Origin: Bufo bufo
Lineage: Eukaryota > Chordata > Amphibia > Anura > Bufonidae
Assembly (NCBI RefSeq): GCF_905171765.1
Contig: NC_053390.1
Span: 210,371,359-210,435,358 of the forward strand
Direction: 5' to 3'
DNA: 64,000 nt
Under the pieces are notes generated by a model. It was not told the DNA's origin, did not search any database, and saw nothing but the letters and a program-made list of their open reading frames with translations. Shown here one piece after another: positions 23,784 to 33,773 of this stretch (position 1 is its first letter; each line of letters begins with the position of its first letter). Position numbers and translations under genes: made by a program.

Positions 23784-24738
23784 GGCCTCTTTCACACGAG
23801 CGAGTGCAATGCGTGAGGTGAACGCATTTCACCCGCACTGAATCCAGACCCATTCATTTCTATGGGGCTGTGCACATGAGCGGTGATTTTCACGCATCAC
23901 TTGTGCTTTGCGTGAAAATCGCAGCATGTTCTATATTCTGCATTTTTCACACAACGCAGGCCCCATAGAAGTAAATGGGGCTGCGTGAAAATCGCAAGCA
24001 TCCGCAAGCAAGTGCGGATGCGGTGCGATTTTCACGCATGGTTGCTAGGAGACGATCGGGATGGGGACCCGATCATTATTATTTCCCCTTATAACATGGT
24101 TATAAAGGGAAAATAATAGCATTCTTAATGCAGAACGCATAGTACAATAGGGCTGGAGGGGTTAAAAAAATAAATAATAATTTAACTCACCTTAATCCAC
24201 TTAATCGCGCAGCCGACATCTCTTCTGTCTCCTTTGCTGTGCACAGGAAAAGGACCTTTTATGACGTCACTGCGCTCATCACATGGTCCGTCACATGATC
24301 CATCACCATGGTCAAAGGTCCTATTCCTCAAAGAAGAAGACATAAGAGAAGCCGGGCTGCGCGATCAAGTGGATTAAGGTGAGTTAAATTATTATTATTT
24401 TTTTTTAACCCCTCCAGCCCTATTGTACTATGCATTCTGTATTAAGAATGCTATTATTTTCCCTTATAACCATGTTATAAGGGAAAATAATACAATCTAC
24501 ACAACACCTAACCCAAACCCGAACTTCTGTGAAGAAGTCCGGGTTGGGGTCTGGGTACCAAACATGACGATTTTTCTCACGCGCATGCAAAACGCATTAA
24601 AATGTTTTGCACCCGCGCGGAAAAAACGCAAACATGGAACGCAATCGCAGTGAAAACTGACTTGTTTTAGTGTCAAAATCGCACAATTTTCCTTGAACGC
24701 ATCCGGCCCCAATCCGCAACTCCCGTGTGAAAGGGGCC
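23784..24738. mobile_element. Palindromic MITE with TAA duplication, second of a pair (955 bp)
   Basis: Ends GGCCTCTTTCACACGAG and CCGTGTGAAAGGGGCC. It contains a second palindrome (about 24085-24500) whose arms carry CCCTCCAGCCCTATTGTAC-type sequence and TTATAACATGG. Part of the same family recurs as a one-sided fragment at 53930-54171. TAA lies at 23781-23783 and 24739-24741. Confidence 0.82.
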
Positions 24739-24741
24739 TAA

Positions 24742-25055
24742 GGGTAAATGCACTCATTCAGGATTTATGTGGACACATGATAACATCATTTTGGATTTGC
24801 CTTTTACATTATAGGATGCTTGTGACTGCTGCTCGGAAATCAAATTTAGAAAAGAAGGGGCGCCTGGACTCTCCTAAGACTCACAGGCAGTTCCATGATG
24901 ATACTACAAAAATAGACAGCCCAGTGGTATACTGTTTCATCAGGACACCCATATTTATACTTGTGGAGCTAGCAGAAATGAGAATAGAATGCAAGTGTGT
25001 GTCAGAGATCAGTGGGCATTAATAACCTGTTCAATATGCGGTTATTACAATGAAG
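24742..25055. other. Unassigned sequence
   Basis: No repeat boundary or conserved frame seen. The plus-strand frame 24693-25022 has no recognisable motif. Confidence 0.3.
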
Positions 25056-25117
25056 CAGGGGCGGATTGGCCATAGACCTTACAGGGAAATTTCCCGATGG
25101 GCCGATGCCCAGGGGTA
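25056..25117 (+). mobile_element. hAT-like left end
   Basis: Begins CAGGGGCGGATTGGCCATAG and continues in parallel with the minus-strand end at 13143 (GGGAAAT, GATGCCCAGGG). It is interrupted after about 60 bases by a palindromic MITE. Confidence 0.5.
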
Positions 25118-25290
25118 GGGATGAGCGAATCAACTTCAGATGAAACATCTGAAGTCGATTCGCATAAAACTTTGTTCCAATACTGTATGGAGCAGGAGCT
25201 CCATACAGTATTAGAATGTATTGGCTTCAATGAGCCGAAGTTATTGCTTCGCAAAGTTTCGCGAGACTTTGCGTAATAACTTCATAAATT
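25118..25290. mobile_element. Small palindromic MITE (GATGAGCGAATC)
   Basis: Contains adjacent inverted pairs: CGAATCAACTTCAGATG with CATCTGAAGTCGATTCG, and AATACTGTATGGAGC with GCTCCATACAGTATT, followed by a third pair around TTTCGCGAGACTTTGCG. The unit probably ends near 25290. Confidence 0.55.
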
Positions 25291-26009
25291 ATTTTGTACT
25301 GTAAAAAACCATTTCCCGAACTCTGGTTCGGTTCCAAGTAGGGTGACCACATTTCCTAACTGCCATTCAGGGACACTTACTTTCACAAGTGCATTTTGTC
25401 AAACCTATACTTGAGACTGGCAAAAACATATCTGCCTGTGCATTTTTCAGTTTTTCTCCACACATTAACTGGCTACTTAGACATCTCTTAAGAAAATAAT
25501 GTGCAAAACCAAAAAAACTGTCATGTTAGCATTTAATAACTAACTAAAACCCAATCACAGCAGGTCTTAACTAGCACACGCAAGTAAATGTAAAAAAAAC
25601 AAGTAACATATAAAACCAGATTCAAAGGATAGATGGCAAGGCGGATTACTGTACACTGTACATAAAATGTATGGAGGTTACACTATGCCGGACAATATAA
25701 CCTCTATGCCATGCTGTACAATAAACAGTATAACCCCTACACAGTGTAGCGGTATACTGTATATTGTGTGGCACAGTGTAGGCTATATGTGTATAACATA
25801 AACATACTCCACATGAAAACTTACAATTACTTGGCTGCTTGTCCCTTGGAGATCTCGGAAGCCACTTCAACACTTTGGCCGGGGGCTCGGTGGAGCTGAT
25901 GTGCTTTATCCTAATGAGAAAGATTTCATAATAAGGATGGAGAATGGGCAGAGGGATAGCAGAGCAGGGAGAGGCTGGTGCTGCTACTAGGGGGTCATAC
26001 CATGGGGGA
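25291..26009. other. Unassigned, contains a hAT-like terminus and a weak internal repeat
   Basis: AGGGTGACCACATTTCC at about 25340 resembles vertebrate hAT termini. From 25650 to 25790 there is a weak imperfect repeat of GTATAACCTCTAC-type sequence. No frame of interest. Confidence 0.35.
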
Positions 26010-26530
26010 GTAATAAAGCCCACCATAATGCCCCCCAGTAGAAATAATTCTCCTTATAATGTGCAAAACATACCCCCTTGTAATGCCCCCAGTTGAGCTA
26101 ATGTTCCCATAATGTGCCAATATAAAATACCCCTTCTTAGTGCCCCCGTAGATGACCCCATAGTGCTCCTCTCCCCCTTCCCCATAGTACCAACCATAAT
26201 GTGTCCTAGTATAAAATGACCCTATACAGAGCCCCCATATAAAATACCCCTTCTTTTTAGCCTCAGTAGATGCCCCTATAGTGCCACCCAATAATGTGGC
26301 AGCAAGATGTGCCCCCATAGATGCCCCCAATCATGTGCCAGTAATAAGAGCCCCCCCACAGTCATGTGCCAGTAGCCAGAGTGCCCCCCCCCCATCATGT
26401 GCCAGTCGCCCCCCCCCCCCTTTCATGTGCCAGTAGCCCCCCCTTTCATGTGCCAGTAGCCCCCAATATGTGCCAGTCGCCCCCCCTATCAAGTGCCAGT
26501 AGCCCCCCTTATGTACCAGGGACGGGTGAG
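26010..26530. repeat. C-rich VNTR of the hAT-like family, short version
   Basis: Irregular units with ATGTGCCAGTAGCCCCCC and TAATGCCCCC. The stretch 26210-26290 (AGCCCCCATATAAAATACCC, then TTCTTT, then CTCAGTAGATGCCCC) is the reverse complement of 61480-61540, so this is the same family as the element at 60206-61912 in the opposite orientation, with far fewer repeat units. Confidence 0.8.
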
Positions 26531-26639
26531 TGCAGGAGCTGTCGGGTCTTCCATAGACCTCGAGCAGCCCTGCACGGAGGCTGTACAGCACTGTATTATG
26601 CTGTACAGCCTCTCTGGGGGGGTATGTCCCCTGTATTTA

Positions 26640-26678
26640 AAAATTTTTCAAAAATAGAAGAAAAAAAAAATAGACATA
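26640..26678 (+). mobile_element. TTAA-type element fragment left of the Tc1 insertion
   Basis: The run ending AATAGACATA continues at 31659 as TTTGGTATCACTGCGTCC. The joined sequence matches 35694-35720 (CTAGACATATTTGGTATCGC), showing that the Tc1 element inserted at a TA inside a TTAA-type element. Confidence 0.7.
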
Positions 26679-26950
26679 CAGTTGCAAGAAAAAGTATGTT
26701 AACTCTTTGAAATTATATGGATTTCTGCATAAATTGGTCATAAAATATGATCTGATCTTCATCTAAGTCACAAAAATAGACAATCACACAGTCTGCTTAA
26801 ACTAATAACAAACAGACAATATAGATAATGTGGGTGACCACCTGAGTCAAACAGAAGAATAGTATGGAAAGTGGTCAAAAAATAAAACTTAACGTTTAAT
26901 AAAGATATTTAGAATAAATGGGTCCCAAGATAAGAGATGAACAATTTATA

Positions 26951-28534
26951 TAAATATACACACGCGGAGCACCACGGCGGTTTACCAGACAGATGTAGAT
27001 GGTGCCAATACCAAAAAAGCAATAATGTAAAGTGCTCGGCGGCACCAGGGAAAAACCGGTTGGTCCTACCGCACAGATGGGGTACTCCAGAAACAGCAAT
27101 TAACCGGCCGGTGTTGATAGATATTCACACCGTTGTAGACGGTAATCACGTAGCACAGGGAGGTTTGTAGAACTGGCTGGCCCTAGAATCGCCCTGGAGC
27201 CCTACACTCGCCTATGTGACCGGATGACGGAAACCCGCCACCAGTCACCTACAGGAACCTCACCCTGGAATTAATGCGCCCTAAAGAAGCCCTTGCTTAC
27301 CTAATCCCTACATGCATGTTTCGCTGGGGAGGGATGAGTAACAAGCTCATCAGGGGAAACATGGGAGCTTAGGCTGAATCTGTGCTGGGTGCACTGACAA
27401 TAATGTCAAAAGTGCACTCTGCACAGAGACGAGAAACCCCACAATCCAGATATGGATCTTAAGTGGGCAAATTAGCTATGAGGGGAAAGGGGAATCAAGA
27501 TATGGAGCCCCTCTCCTAACAGCTGAGACGCATGGGCTGATGTAGCCTGGGTAGCAGTTAACAGGCGCTACCTTTTAAAGTGAAAGCCAGCCTCAGAATG
27601 AGGCTTGGCTAAAACACGCCCACCTCAGTCCGAGCGAGTGATGAACGCCCGCGCATGCGCGGAGCGATACAGCGCACAGAGAGAGGGAGGCAGGGAGGAG
27701 GACGTATGACAGAGATGACGTCATCACGTCCCATCTCGCGAATACACGCGAGATGACGCGACGGTTGCCAAGCCAACGGGACGCGTTCACAGGCATCGTC
27801 GGGCCGCGCAGCTCCGGGTATGTTGCTGCGCTCAATAGGAACCTGGTATTATATGGCAAAATGATAAAGTAATATATGATTCAAGACTATGTTGGCAGTA
27901 TATGGACACATATAGGAGGGGCATAAGGGGAGATGGTAAAATTAAAGGGAGGGACAGGTAAACGAGGAAGGGGGGAGGGGGGAGGAGATGGTGTACACTT
28001 AAACACAAAATGTAACTATGAATATATATGGGGGCAGTAGAGGGCACCCCACATATATTCAATGGGTGATCAATCCTAGGGCTATATGAAGCAGCCGAAA
28101 TTGAGCTGTTCATTGAGCCCCATGGGTGAGACTGTGCTCAGCGTAAAAATCCAGCGGGATTCCTTCTGGAGCAGCGTGCGGTCCCAGTCTCCCCCACGGG
28201 CCGGACGAACAACTTGCTCAATTCCTACTGCCTTGAGGCAGTTTGGATTCCCCTGGTGGTAATCATGTACATGCCTCGACACTGCTGTGTCCCTGTTATT
28301 GGCAATGTCGCCAAGATGCTCACCAAGGCGTCTACGTAGCTCACGTTTTGTTTTTCCTACGTATTCCAAACCGCAGGTGCAGGTGATCTTATAAATGACG
28401 CCCTGTGTCTTACAATTGATAAAATCTTTGATAGGAAATGTTTTTGACAGATTGGAGCTGTAAAATGTTTTGCCCGGTTGAATGAGCCCACAGGCTACAC
28501 AGCCACTACACCTGAAGCAGCCTATTGGCCTACG
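26951..28534 (-). repeat. Left arm of the PLE inverted repeat
   Basis: Pairs with 28639-30221. Over most of the arm, paired coordinates sum to 57173, so there are almost no indels. The sum shifts by one at the outer edge, so at least one single-base difference exists. Confidence 0.9.
27305..27357 (-). ncRNA. Hammerhead-ribozyme-like motif, left PLE arm
   Basis: Mirror copy of the motif at 29816-29868, with identical sequence on the minus strand. The conserved core CTGATGA lies at 27353-27347 and GAAA at 27322-27319. It lies in the non-coding region 3' of the endonuclease frame, where PLE hammerheads are known to occur. Confidence 0.5.
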
Positions 28535-28648
28535 GTCAAGCCAAGTGCCTTGCCTAGGAGCAGGTGTAAAATGGCTGTGAACAAGGAGATCCTTCAAGTT
28601 GCTGCCCCTTCTAAATGTAATTTGAGGGTAGTCATGTACGTAGGCCAA
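28082..28648 (-). pseudogene. Penelope-type GIY-YIG endonuclease fragment, left copy
   Basis: The 188-codon frame has FRRGSNLKDLL (about residues 13-22), a Cys cluster CFRCSGCVAC (44-53), then the GIY-YIG domain: GVIYKI (83-88), GLEYVGKTKRELRRRLGEH (93-111) and the catalytic-Glu block QKESRWIFTL (161-170), followed by SPMGLNEQ. These motifs match the C-terminal part of PLE proteins, where the endonuclease cuts target DNA. The upstream reverse transcriptase is missing: the first four or five codons come from the junction, so the given start is artificial. The frame itself is unbroken to its stop. Confidence 0.88.
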
Positions 28649-29091
28649 TAGGCTGCTTCAGGTGTAGTGGCTGTGTAGCCTGTGGGCTCATTCAACCGGG
28701 CAAAACATTTTACAGCTCCAATCTGTCAAAAACATTTCCTATCAAAGATTTTATCAATTGTAAGACACAGGGCGTCATTTATAAGATCACCTGCACCTGC
28801 GGTTTGGAATACGTAGGAAAAACAAAACGTGAGCTACGTAGACGCCTTGGTGAGCATCTTGGCGACATTGCCAATAACAGGGACACAGCAGTGTCGAGGC
28901 ATGTACATGATTACCACCAGGGGAATCCAAACTGCCTCAAGGCAGTAGGAATTGAGCAAGTTGTTCGTCCGGCCCGTGGGGGAGACTGGGACCGCACGCT
29001 GCTCCAGAAGGAATCCCGCTGGATTTTTACGCTGAGCACAGTCTCACCCATGGGGCTCAATGAACAGCTCAATTTCGGCTGCTTCATATAG
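28641..29091 (+). pseudogene. Penelope-type GIY-YIG endonuclease fragment, right copy
   Basis: Open from the arm boundary (RPIGCFRCSGC) to the stop at 29091, identical in sequence to the same portion of the left copy. The first ATG (28804) lies inside the GIY-YIG domain, so any start there would lose the GIY strand. It is truncated about 35 codons later than the left copy. Confidence 0.85.
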
Positions 29092-29815
29092 CCCTAGGAT
29101 TGATCACCCATTGAATATATGTGGGGTGCCCTCTACTGCCCCCATATATATTCATAGTTACATTTTGTGTTTAAGTGTACACCATCTCCTCCCCCCTCCC
29201 CCCTTCCTCGTTTACCTGTCCCTCCCTTTAATTTTACCATCTCCCCTTATGCCCCTCCTATATGTGTCCATATACTGCCAACATAGTCTTGAATCATATA
29301 TTACTTTATCATTTTGCCATATAATACCAGGTTCCTATTGAGCGCAGCAACATACCCGGAGCTGCGCGGCCCGACGATGCCTGTGAACGCGTCCCGTTGG
29401 CTTGGCAACCGTCGCGTCATCTCGCGTGTATTCGCGAGATGGGACGTGATGACGTCATCTCTGTCATACGTCCTCCTCCCTGCCTCCCTCTCTCTGTGCG
29501 CTGTATCGCTCCGCGCATGCGCGGGCGTTCATCACTCGCTCGGACTGAGGTGGGCGTGTTTTAGCCAAGCCTCATTCTGAGGCTGGCTTTCACTTTAAAA
29601 GGTAGCGCCTGTTAACTGCTACCCAGGCTACATCAGCCCATGCGTCTCAGCTGTTAGGAGAGGGGCTCCATATCTTGATTCCCCTTTCCCCTCATAGCTA
29701 ATTTGCCCACTTAAGATCCATATCTGGATTGTGGGGTTTCTCGTCTCTGTGCAGAGTGCACTTTTGACATTATTGTCAGTGCACCCAGCACAGATTCAGC
29801 CTAAGCTCCCATGTT

Positions 29816-29868
29816 TCCCCTGATGAGCTTGTTACTCATCCCTCCCCAGCGAAACATGCATGTAGGGA
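29816..29868 (+). ncRNA. Hammerhead-ribozyme-like motif, right PLE arm
   Basis: Core CTGATGA (29820-29826) and GAAA (29851-29854). Stem III can form as ACA/TGT around TGCA and puts GTA before the predicted cleavage point (after 29864), satisfying the NUH rule. Stem I pairs TCCC (29816-29819) with GGGA (29865-29868). Stem II is weak (GCT/AGC) with a large loop, and a competing hairpin GATGAG/CTCATC exists. Activity is therefore uncertain. Confidence 0.52.
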
Positions 29869-30438
29869 TTAGGTAAGCAAGGGCTTCTTTAGGGCGCATT
29901 AATTCCAGGGTGAGGTTCCTGTAGGTGACTGGTGGCGGGTTTCCGTCATCCGGTCACATAGGCGAGTGTAGGGCTCCAGGGCGATTCTAGGGCCAGCCAG
30001 TTCTACAAACCTCCCTGTGCTACGTGATTACCGTCTACAACGGTGTGAATATCTATCAACACCGGCCGGTTAATTGCTGTTTCTGGAGTACCCCATCTGT
30101 GCGGTAGGACCAACCGGTTTTTCCTGGTGCCGCCGAGCACTTTACATTATTGCTTTTTTGGTATTGGCACCATCTACATCTGTCTGGTAAACCGCCGTGG
30201 TGCTCCGCGTGTGTATATTTAAACTAATAACACACAAAGAATTAAATGTTACCATGTTTTTATTGAACACACCATGTAAACATTCATAGCGCAGGTGGAA
30301 AAAGTATGTCAACCCTTGGATTTAATAACTGGTTGAACCTCCTTTGGCAGCAATAACTTTAACCAAACGTTTCCTGTAGTTGCAGATCAGACGTGCTCAA
30401 CGGTCAGGAGTAATTCTTGACCATTCCTCTTTACAGAA

Positions 30439-31281
30439 CTATTTCAGTTCAGCAATATTCTTGGGATGTCTGGTGTGAATTGCTTTCTTGAGGCCATGCC
30501 ACAGCATCTCAATCGGGTTGAGGTCAGGACTCTGACTGGGCCACTCCAGAAAGCGGATTTTCTTCTGTTTAAGCCATTCTGTTGTTGATTTACTTCTATG
30601 CTTTGGGTCGTTGTCCTGTTGCAACACCCATCTTCTGTTGAGCTTCAGCTGGTAGACAGATGGCCTTAAGTTCTCCTGCAAAATGTCTTGATAAACTTGG
30701 GAACTCATTTTTACCTTCGATGATAGCAATCCGTCCAGGCCCTGACACAGCAAAACAGCCCCAAACCATGATGCCCCCACCACCATACTTCACAGTCGGG
30801 ATGAGGTTTTGATGTTGGTGTGCTGTGCCTCTTTTTCTCCACACATAGTGTTGTGTGTTTCTTCCAAACAACTCAACTTTGGTTTCATCTGTCCACAGAA
30901 TATTTTGGACAGCAGTGGCTTCCTCTGTGGTATCCTCCCATGAAATCCATTCTTGTTTAGTGTTTTACGTATCGTAGATTCACTAACAGGGATGTTGGTA
31001 TATGCCAGAGACTTTTGTAAGTCTTTAGCTGACACTCTAGGATTCTTCTTCACCTCATTGAGCAGTCTGCGCTGTGCTCTTGCAGTCATCTTTACAGGAC
31101 GGCCACTCCTAGGGAGAGTAGCAGAAGTGCTGAACTTTCTCCATTTATAGACAATTTGTCTTACAATGGACTGATGAACAGCAAGGCTTTTGGAGATACT
31201 TTTATAACCCTTTCCAGCTTTATGCAAGTCAACAATTCTTAATCGTAGGTCTTCTGAGAGCTCTTTTGTGCGAGGCATCAT
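30439..31281 (-). pseudogene. Tc1-type transposase relic (DD34E)
   Basis: Begins [20 protein letters not shown] at the minus-strand start, followed by a DNA-binding region ([16 protein letters not shown]). A deletion joins PLLS to the catalytic domain, losing about 30 residues, and frameshifts follow. The three catalytic positions are present across frames: WTDETKVELFG, QQDNDPKH and SPDLNPIEMLW; the last two are 34 residues apart. A premature stop at 30439 cuts the C-terminus, with at least one more stop beyond. It is a different Tc1 lineage from the DD35E copy at 6781-8339. Confidence 0.92.
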
Positions 31282-31658
31282 TCACATCAGGCAATGCTTC
31301 TTGTGAAAAGCAAACCCAGAACTGGCGTGTGTTTTTTATAGGGCAGGGCAGCTTTAACCAACACCTCCAATCTCATCTCATTGATTGGACTCCAGTTGGC
31401 TGACACCTCACTCCAATTAGCTCTTGGAGAGGTCATTAGTCTAGGGGTTCACATACTTTTTCCACCTGCACTGTGAATGTTTACATGGTGTGTTCAAAAA
31501 AACATGGTAATATTTAATTCTTTGTGTGTTATTAGTTTAAGCAGACTGTGATTGTCTATTGTTGTGACTTAGATGAAGATCAGATCACATTTTATGACCA
31601 ATTTGTGCAGAAATCCATATCATTCCAAAGGGTTCCCATACTTTTTCTTGCAACTGTA

Positions 31659-31784
31659 TTTGGTATCACTGCGTCCGCAACGACCGGCTCTATAATAATA
31701 TCATATGATCTACCCCATCAGGTGAACGCTGTAAAAAAAATAAACATTGCGCCAAAACTGATTTTTTTTCTTGTGAGCTCACCT
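31659..31784 (+). mobile_element. TTAA-type element fragment between Tc1 and DIRS
   Basis: TTTGGTATCACTGCGTCCGC and ATGATCTACCCCATCAGGTG match 35700-35770 closely. Similarity fades in the poly-T near 31771-31785, where the DIRS sequence begins. Confidence 0.7.
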
Positions 31785-31789
31785 ATCTT

Positions 31790-33660
31790 GGAGGAATGAT
31801 CCAAGGGGGCTCCCTGGATAATAATTCTCTTTGGCCATCTTGGGGCTACAAATATGATGGAGGCGCTTTCCCTCTGAACTTTCTTCAGGACTTGGGGAAT
31901 TAGGGAAAAGAGAGGGAAGGCGTATCCGAACTCCTGATTCCAGTCCTGAGCTAGACCGTCTATTGCTGTAGGATTTTCTGAATGATTTAGGGAGAAGAAT
32001 CTCTCCACCTTCCTGTTTTTCTGGGAGGCAAAGTGGTCTATTGTCGGAGACCCAAATTTTGACACAATCTGAGAGAATACTTCCTCGTTCAGACTCCATT
32101 CTGCTTGACTGAGCTTGACTCTCGACTTAGAAAGTCGGCTAGAATATTTTCTTTCCCCCCTTAGATGGATTGCGGATAGAAAAAAGCTCCTCACTTCCAC
32201 TACCTGAAAAATCTCCTGGCAGAGGGAGAGAAGGGATGGTACTCTTGTTCCGCCCTGGCGATTTATATAAGCCACTCTTGTTGAGTTGTCGGAGTAGAAG
32301 ACCAGTTTTCTGTTTGAGACTTCTGGAATTGCAATTTTTAGGGCCATCTATACTGCTTTGAGCTCTTTGAAGTTTGAAGTGCATTTTCTTGTTTTTAAAT
32401 CCCACCTTCCTTGCCAGTATCTTCTTTCGGAGTGTACACCCCAGCCCCAGGGACTGGCGTCCGTAGTTATCATGATGGGATCTGCAAAAGACCAAGGCAT
32501 TCCCACAGAGAGGTTTCTTTGGGATGTCCACCACAGAAGGGATGATCTTGCTCTGGAGGAGAGATGGAACCTTTTCTCCAATGTTTGTGGAAGTCCATTC
32601 CAAGCCTGCAATATATCCGCCTGCAGTGGTCTTGTGTGAATCTGCGTGAAGGGTACAGCCGGAATTGTAGCCGTCAAATGTCCCAGTACTATCATTGCTT
32701 GTCTGAAAGAACACTGGAAGGAACGAAACAGGGCCCACACATGCTCTATGGTGGACGACACTTTCCTCTGTGGTAGGATTGTCTTCTGGGACCTGGAGTC
32801 TAACTGCATTCCTAAAAAGGTGCAATTCTGAGACGGGGTTAGACAAGACTTTCCCTGATTTATCTACCACCGAAATCCTTTAACAGGGAGCATACCAGAA
32901 CTAGATCTTTTTGTAATTGGTCCCTTGTGTGGGCAATGAATAAGAAGTCGTCCAGTTAAGGTATCAACACTACCCTGGACAGTCAGAGAAAAGCCACCAT
33001 CTCTGCCACCACCTTTGTAAAGATTCTCGGGGCCTGAGACACCGAAGGGGAGTGCCCTGTATTGTAGATGCAGAAGCTGACCATGCATGTAGACCGCTGT
33101 TCTCAAAATTTTTGGGGAGGAAGCATGAATTGGGATATGATAATAAGCATCCTCTAGATCTATGCTCGCCATCCAGCAGTCCCTGAATAACAGATCTAGG
33201 GTCGTTTTTATTGTCTCCATACGAAACCTTTTGTATTTTAAGAACTTGTTTAGCTTTTTTAAGTTCAGTATCATGGGAAAGGATCCGTTGTTTTTTTTAA
33301 CCAAAAATAGAGGGGAGTAAAACTCCTTGCCTTCCTCCCTCTTGGGTACTTGGCAGACTACTCCTTTGTCTAATAATAAACGGACTTCTGATTCTAGCAC
33401 CTTGGACTTTTGGAAGTCTCTCGGAAGGGGAGTGCAGGTGAAAGAGTCTTGAGGATAAGAGAGGAACTCCAACCGGAATCCCTTCCTTATTTCCCCCCAG
33501 GACCCACTTGTTCTGGATAATGCCTGTCCAAGCTGGGAAAAAGCAAGATAACCTTCCCCCAACCTGGAGTCTGGCGTCATTGTTGCTTTCCTTTCGGTCT
33601 ATTATCCTGGGTCTTAAAGAGGAATCCACCAGATTTTTTCTGAAACCTGTCTCTCTCTTT
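31790..33660 (-). pseudogene. DIRS reverse transcriptase - RNase H relic
   Basis: The RT core is readable: LESEVRLLLDKGVV, FYSPLFLVKKNNGSFPMIL, then ASIDLEDAYYHIPI with the first catalytic Asp, and LPFGVSGP. Next come LDDFLFIAHTRDQLQKDL (the active-site aspartates), an RNase H region (ITTDASPWGWG, FKELKAV, VFYSDNSTRVAYINRQGG) and a region typical of DIRS (IDHFASQKNRKVERFFS, AYAFPLFSLIP-like). There is at least one frameshift after LPFGV and two in-frame stops near the active site; one is a TAA at 32956-32958 exactly where the Tyr of the Y-x-D-D box should be. It cannot make a full enzyme. Confidence 0.9.
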
Positions 33661-33773
33661 TTTGTCATATGGTTTGCCCCTCTGTCTCCTAAAACCCTGC
33701 TGGGGTTTACGAAAAAAGGGATTCCTCTGAGGTGTAGGAAACCCTTTTTTCTTTCCGAGGCCTTCTCCAGGAT

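Larger units (their letters stand above)
26811..30218. mobile_element. Penelope-like element, head-to-head inverted dimer
   Basis: Two partial PLE copies diverge from a 104-base spacer (28535-28638). The left copy is on the minus strand, the right on the plus strand, and both have the 3' end outward. Arms of about 1,584 bases (26951-28534 and 28639-30221) look nearly identical; the three long frames in each arm translate identically. The left copy runs about 140 bases further at its 3' side and about 100 bases further at its 5' side. A 14-base duplication, TTAAACTAATAACA, flanks the whole (26797-26810 and 30219-30232), in the size range of PLE target duplications. The family is identified by the GIY-YIG endonuclease frame and hammerhead-like motifs. 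The reverse transcriptase region is absent from both copies, so neither is autonomous. Confidence 0.88.
28639..30221 (+). repeat. Right arm of the PLE inverted repeat
   Basis: Carries, in order: endonuclease frame (to 29091), a CG-rich promoter-like region (29340-29600) with CACTTTAAAAGG, the hammerhead-like motif (29816-29868) and the 3' end at GTGTATATTT. This is the order expected for a PLE 3' region and its LTR-like terminal sequence. Confidence 0.88.
26679..31656 (-). mobile_element. Tc1/mariner element (CAGTTGCAAGAAAAAG family) split by a Penelope insertion
   Basis: The left end is CAGTTGCAAGAAAAAGTATG and the right end its inverted copy. TA flanks both (26677-26678 and 31657-31658). 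Subtracting the 3,408-bp insertion and one 14-bp duplication leaves about 1,556 bp, normal for Tc1. Inner repeats of over 100 bases also match (GACAATCACAGTCTGC-type sequence). The transposase lies on the minus strand, right of the insertion. Confidence 0.95.

Noticed and set aside
27593..27859. 88-codon frames found identically in both PLE arms
   Set aside because: They lie in the CG-rich non-coding region downstream of the endonuclease stop and have no recognisable motif. Identity only reflects identical DNA.
32139..32870. 243-codon minus-strand frame overlapping the DIRS RNase H
   Set aside because: The RNase H motifs are in another frame (about 32348-32809). This one has no conserved block and is a shadow.
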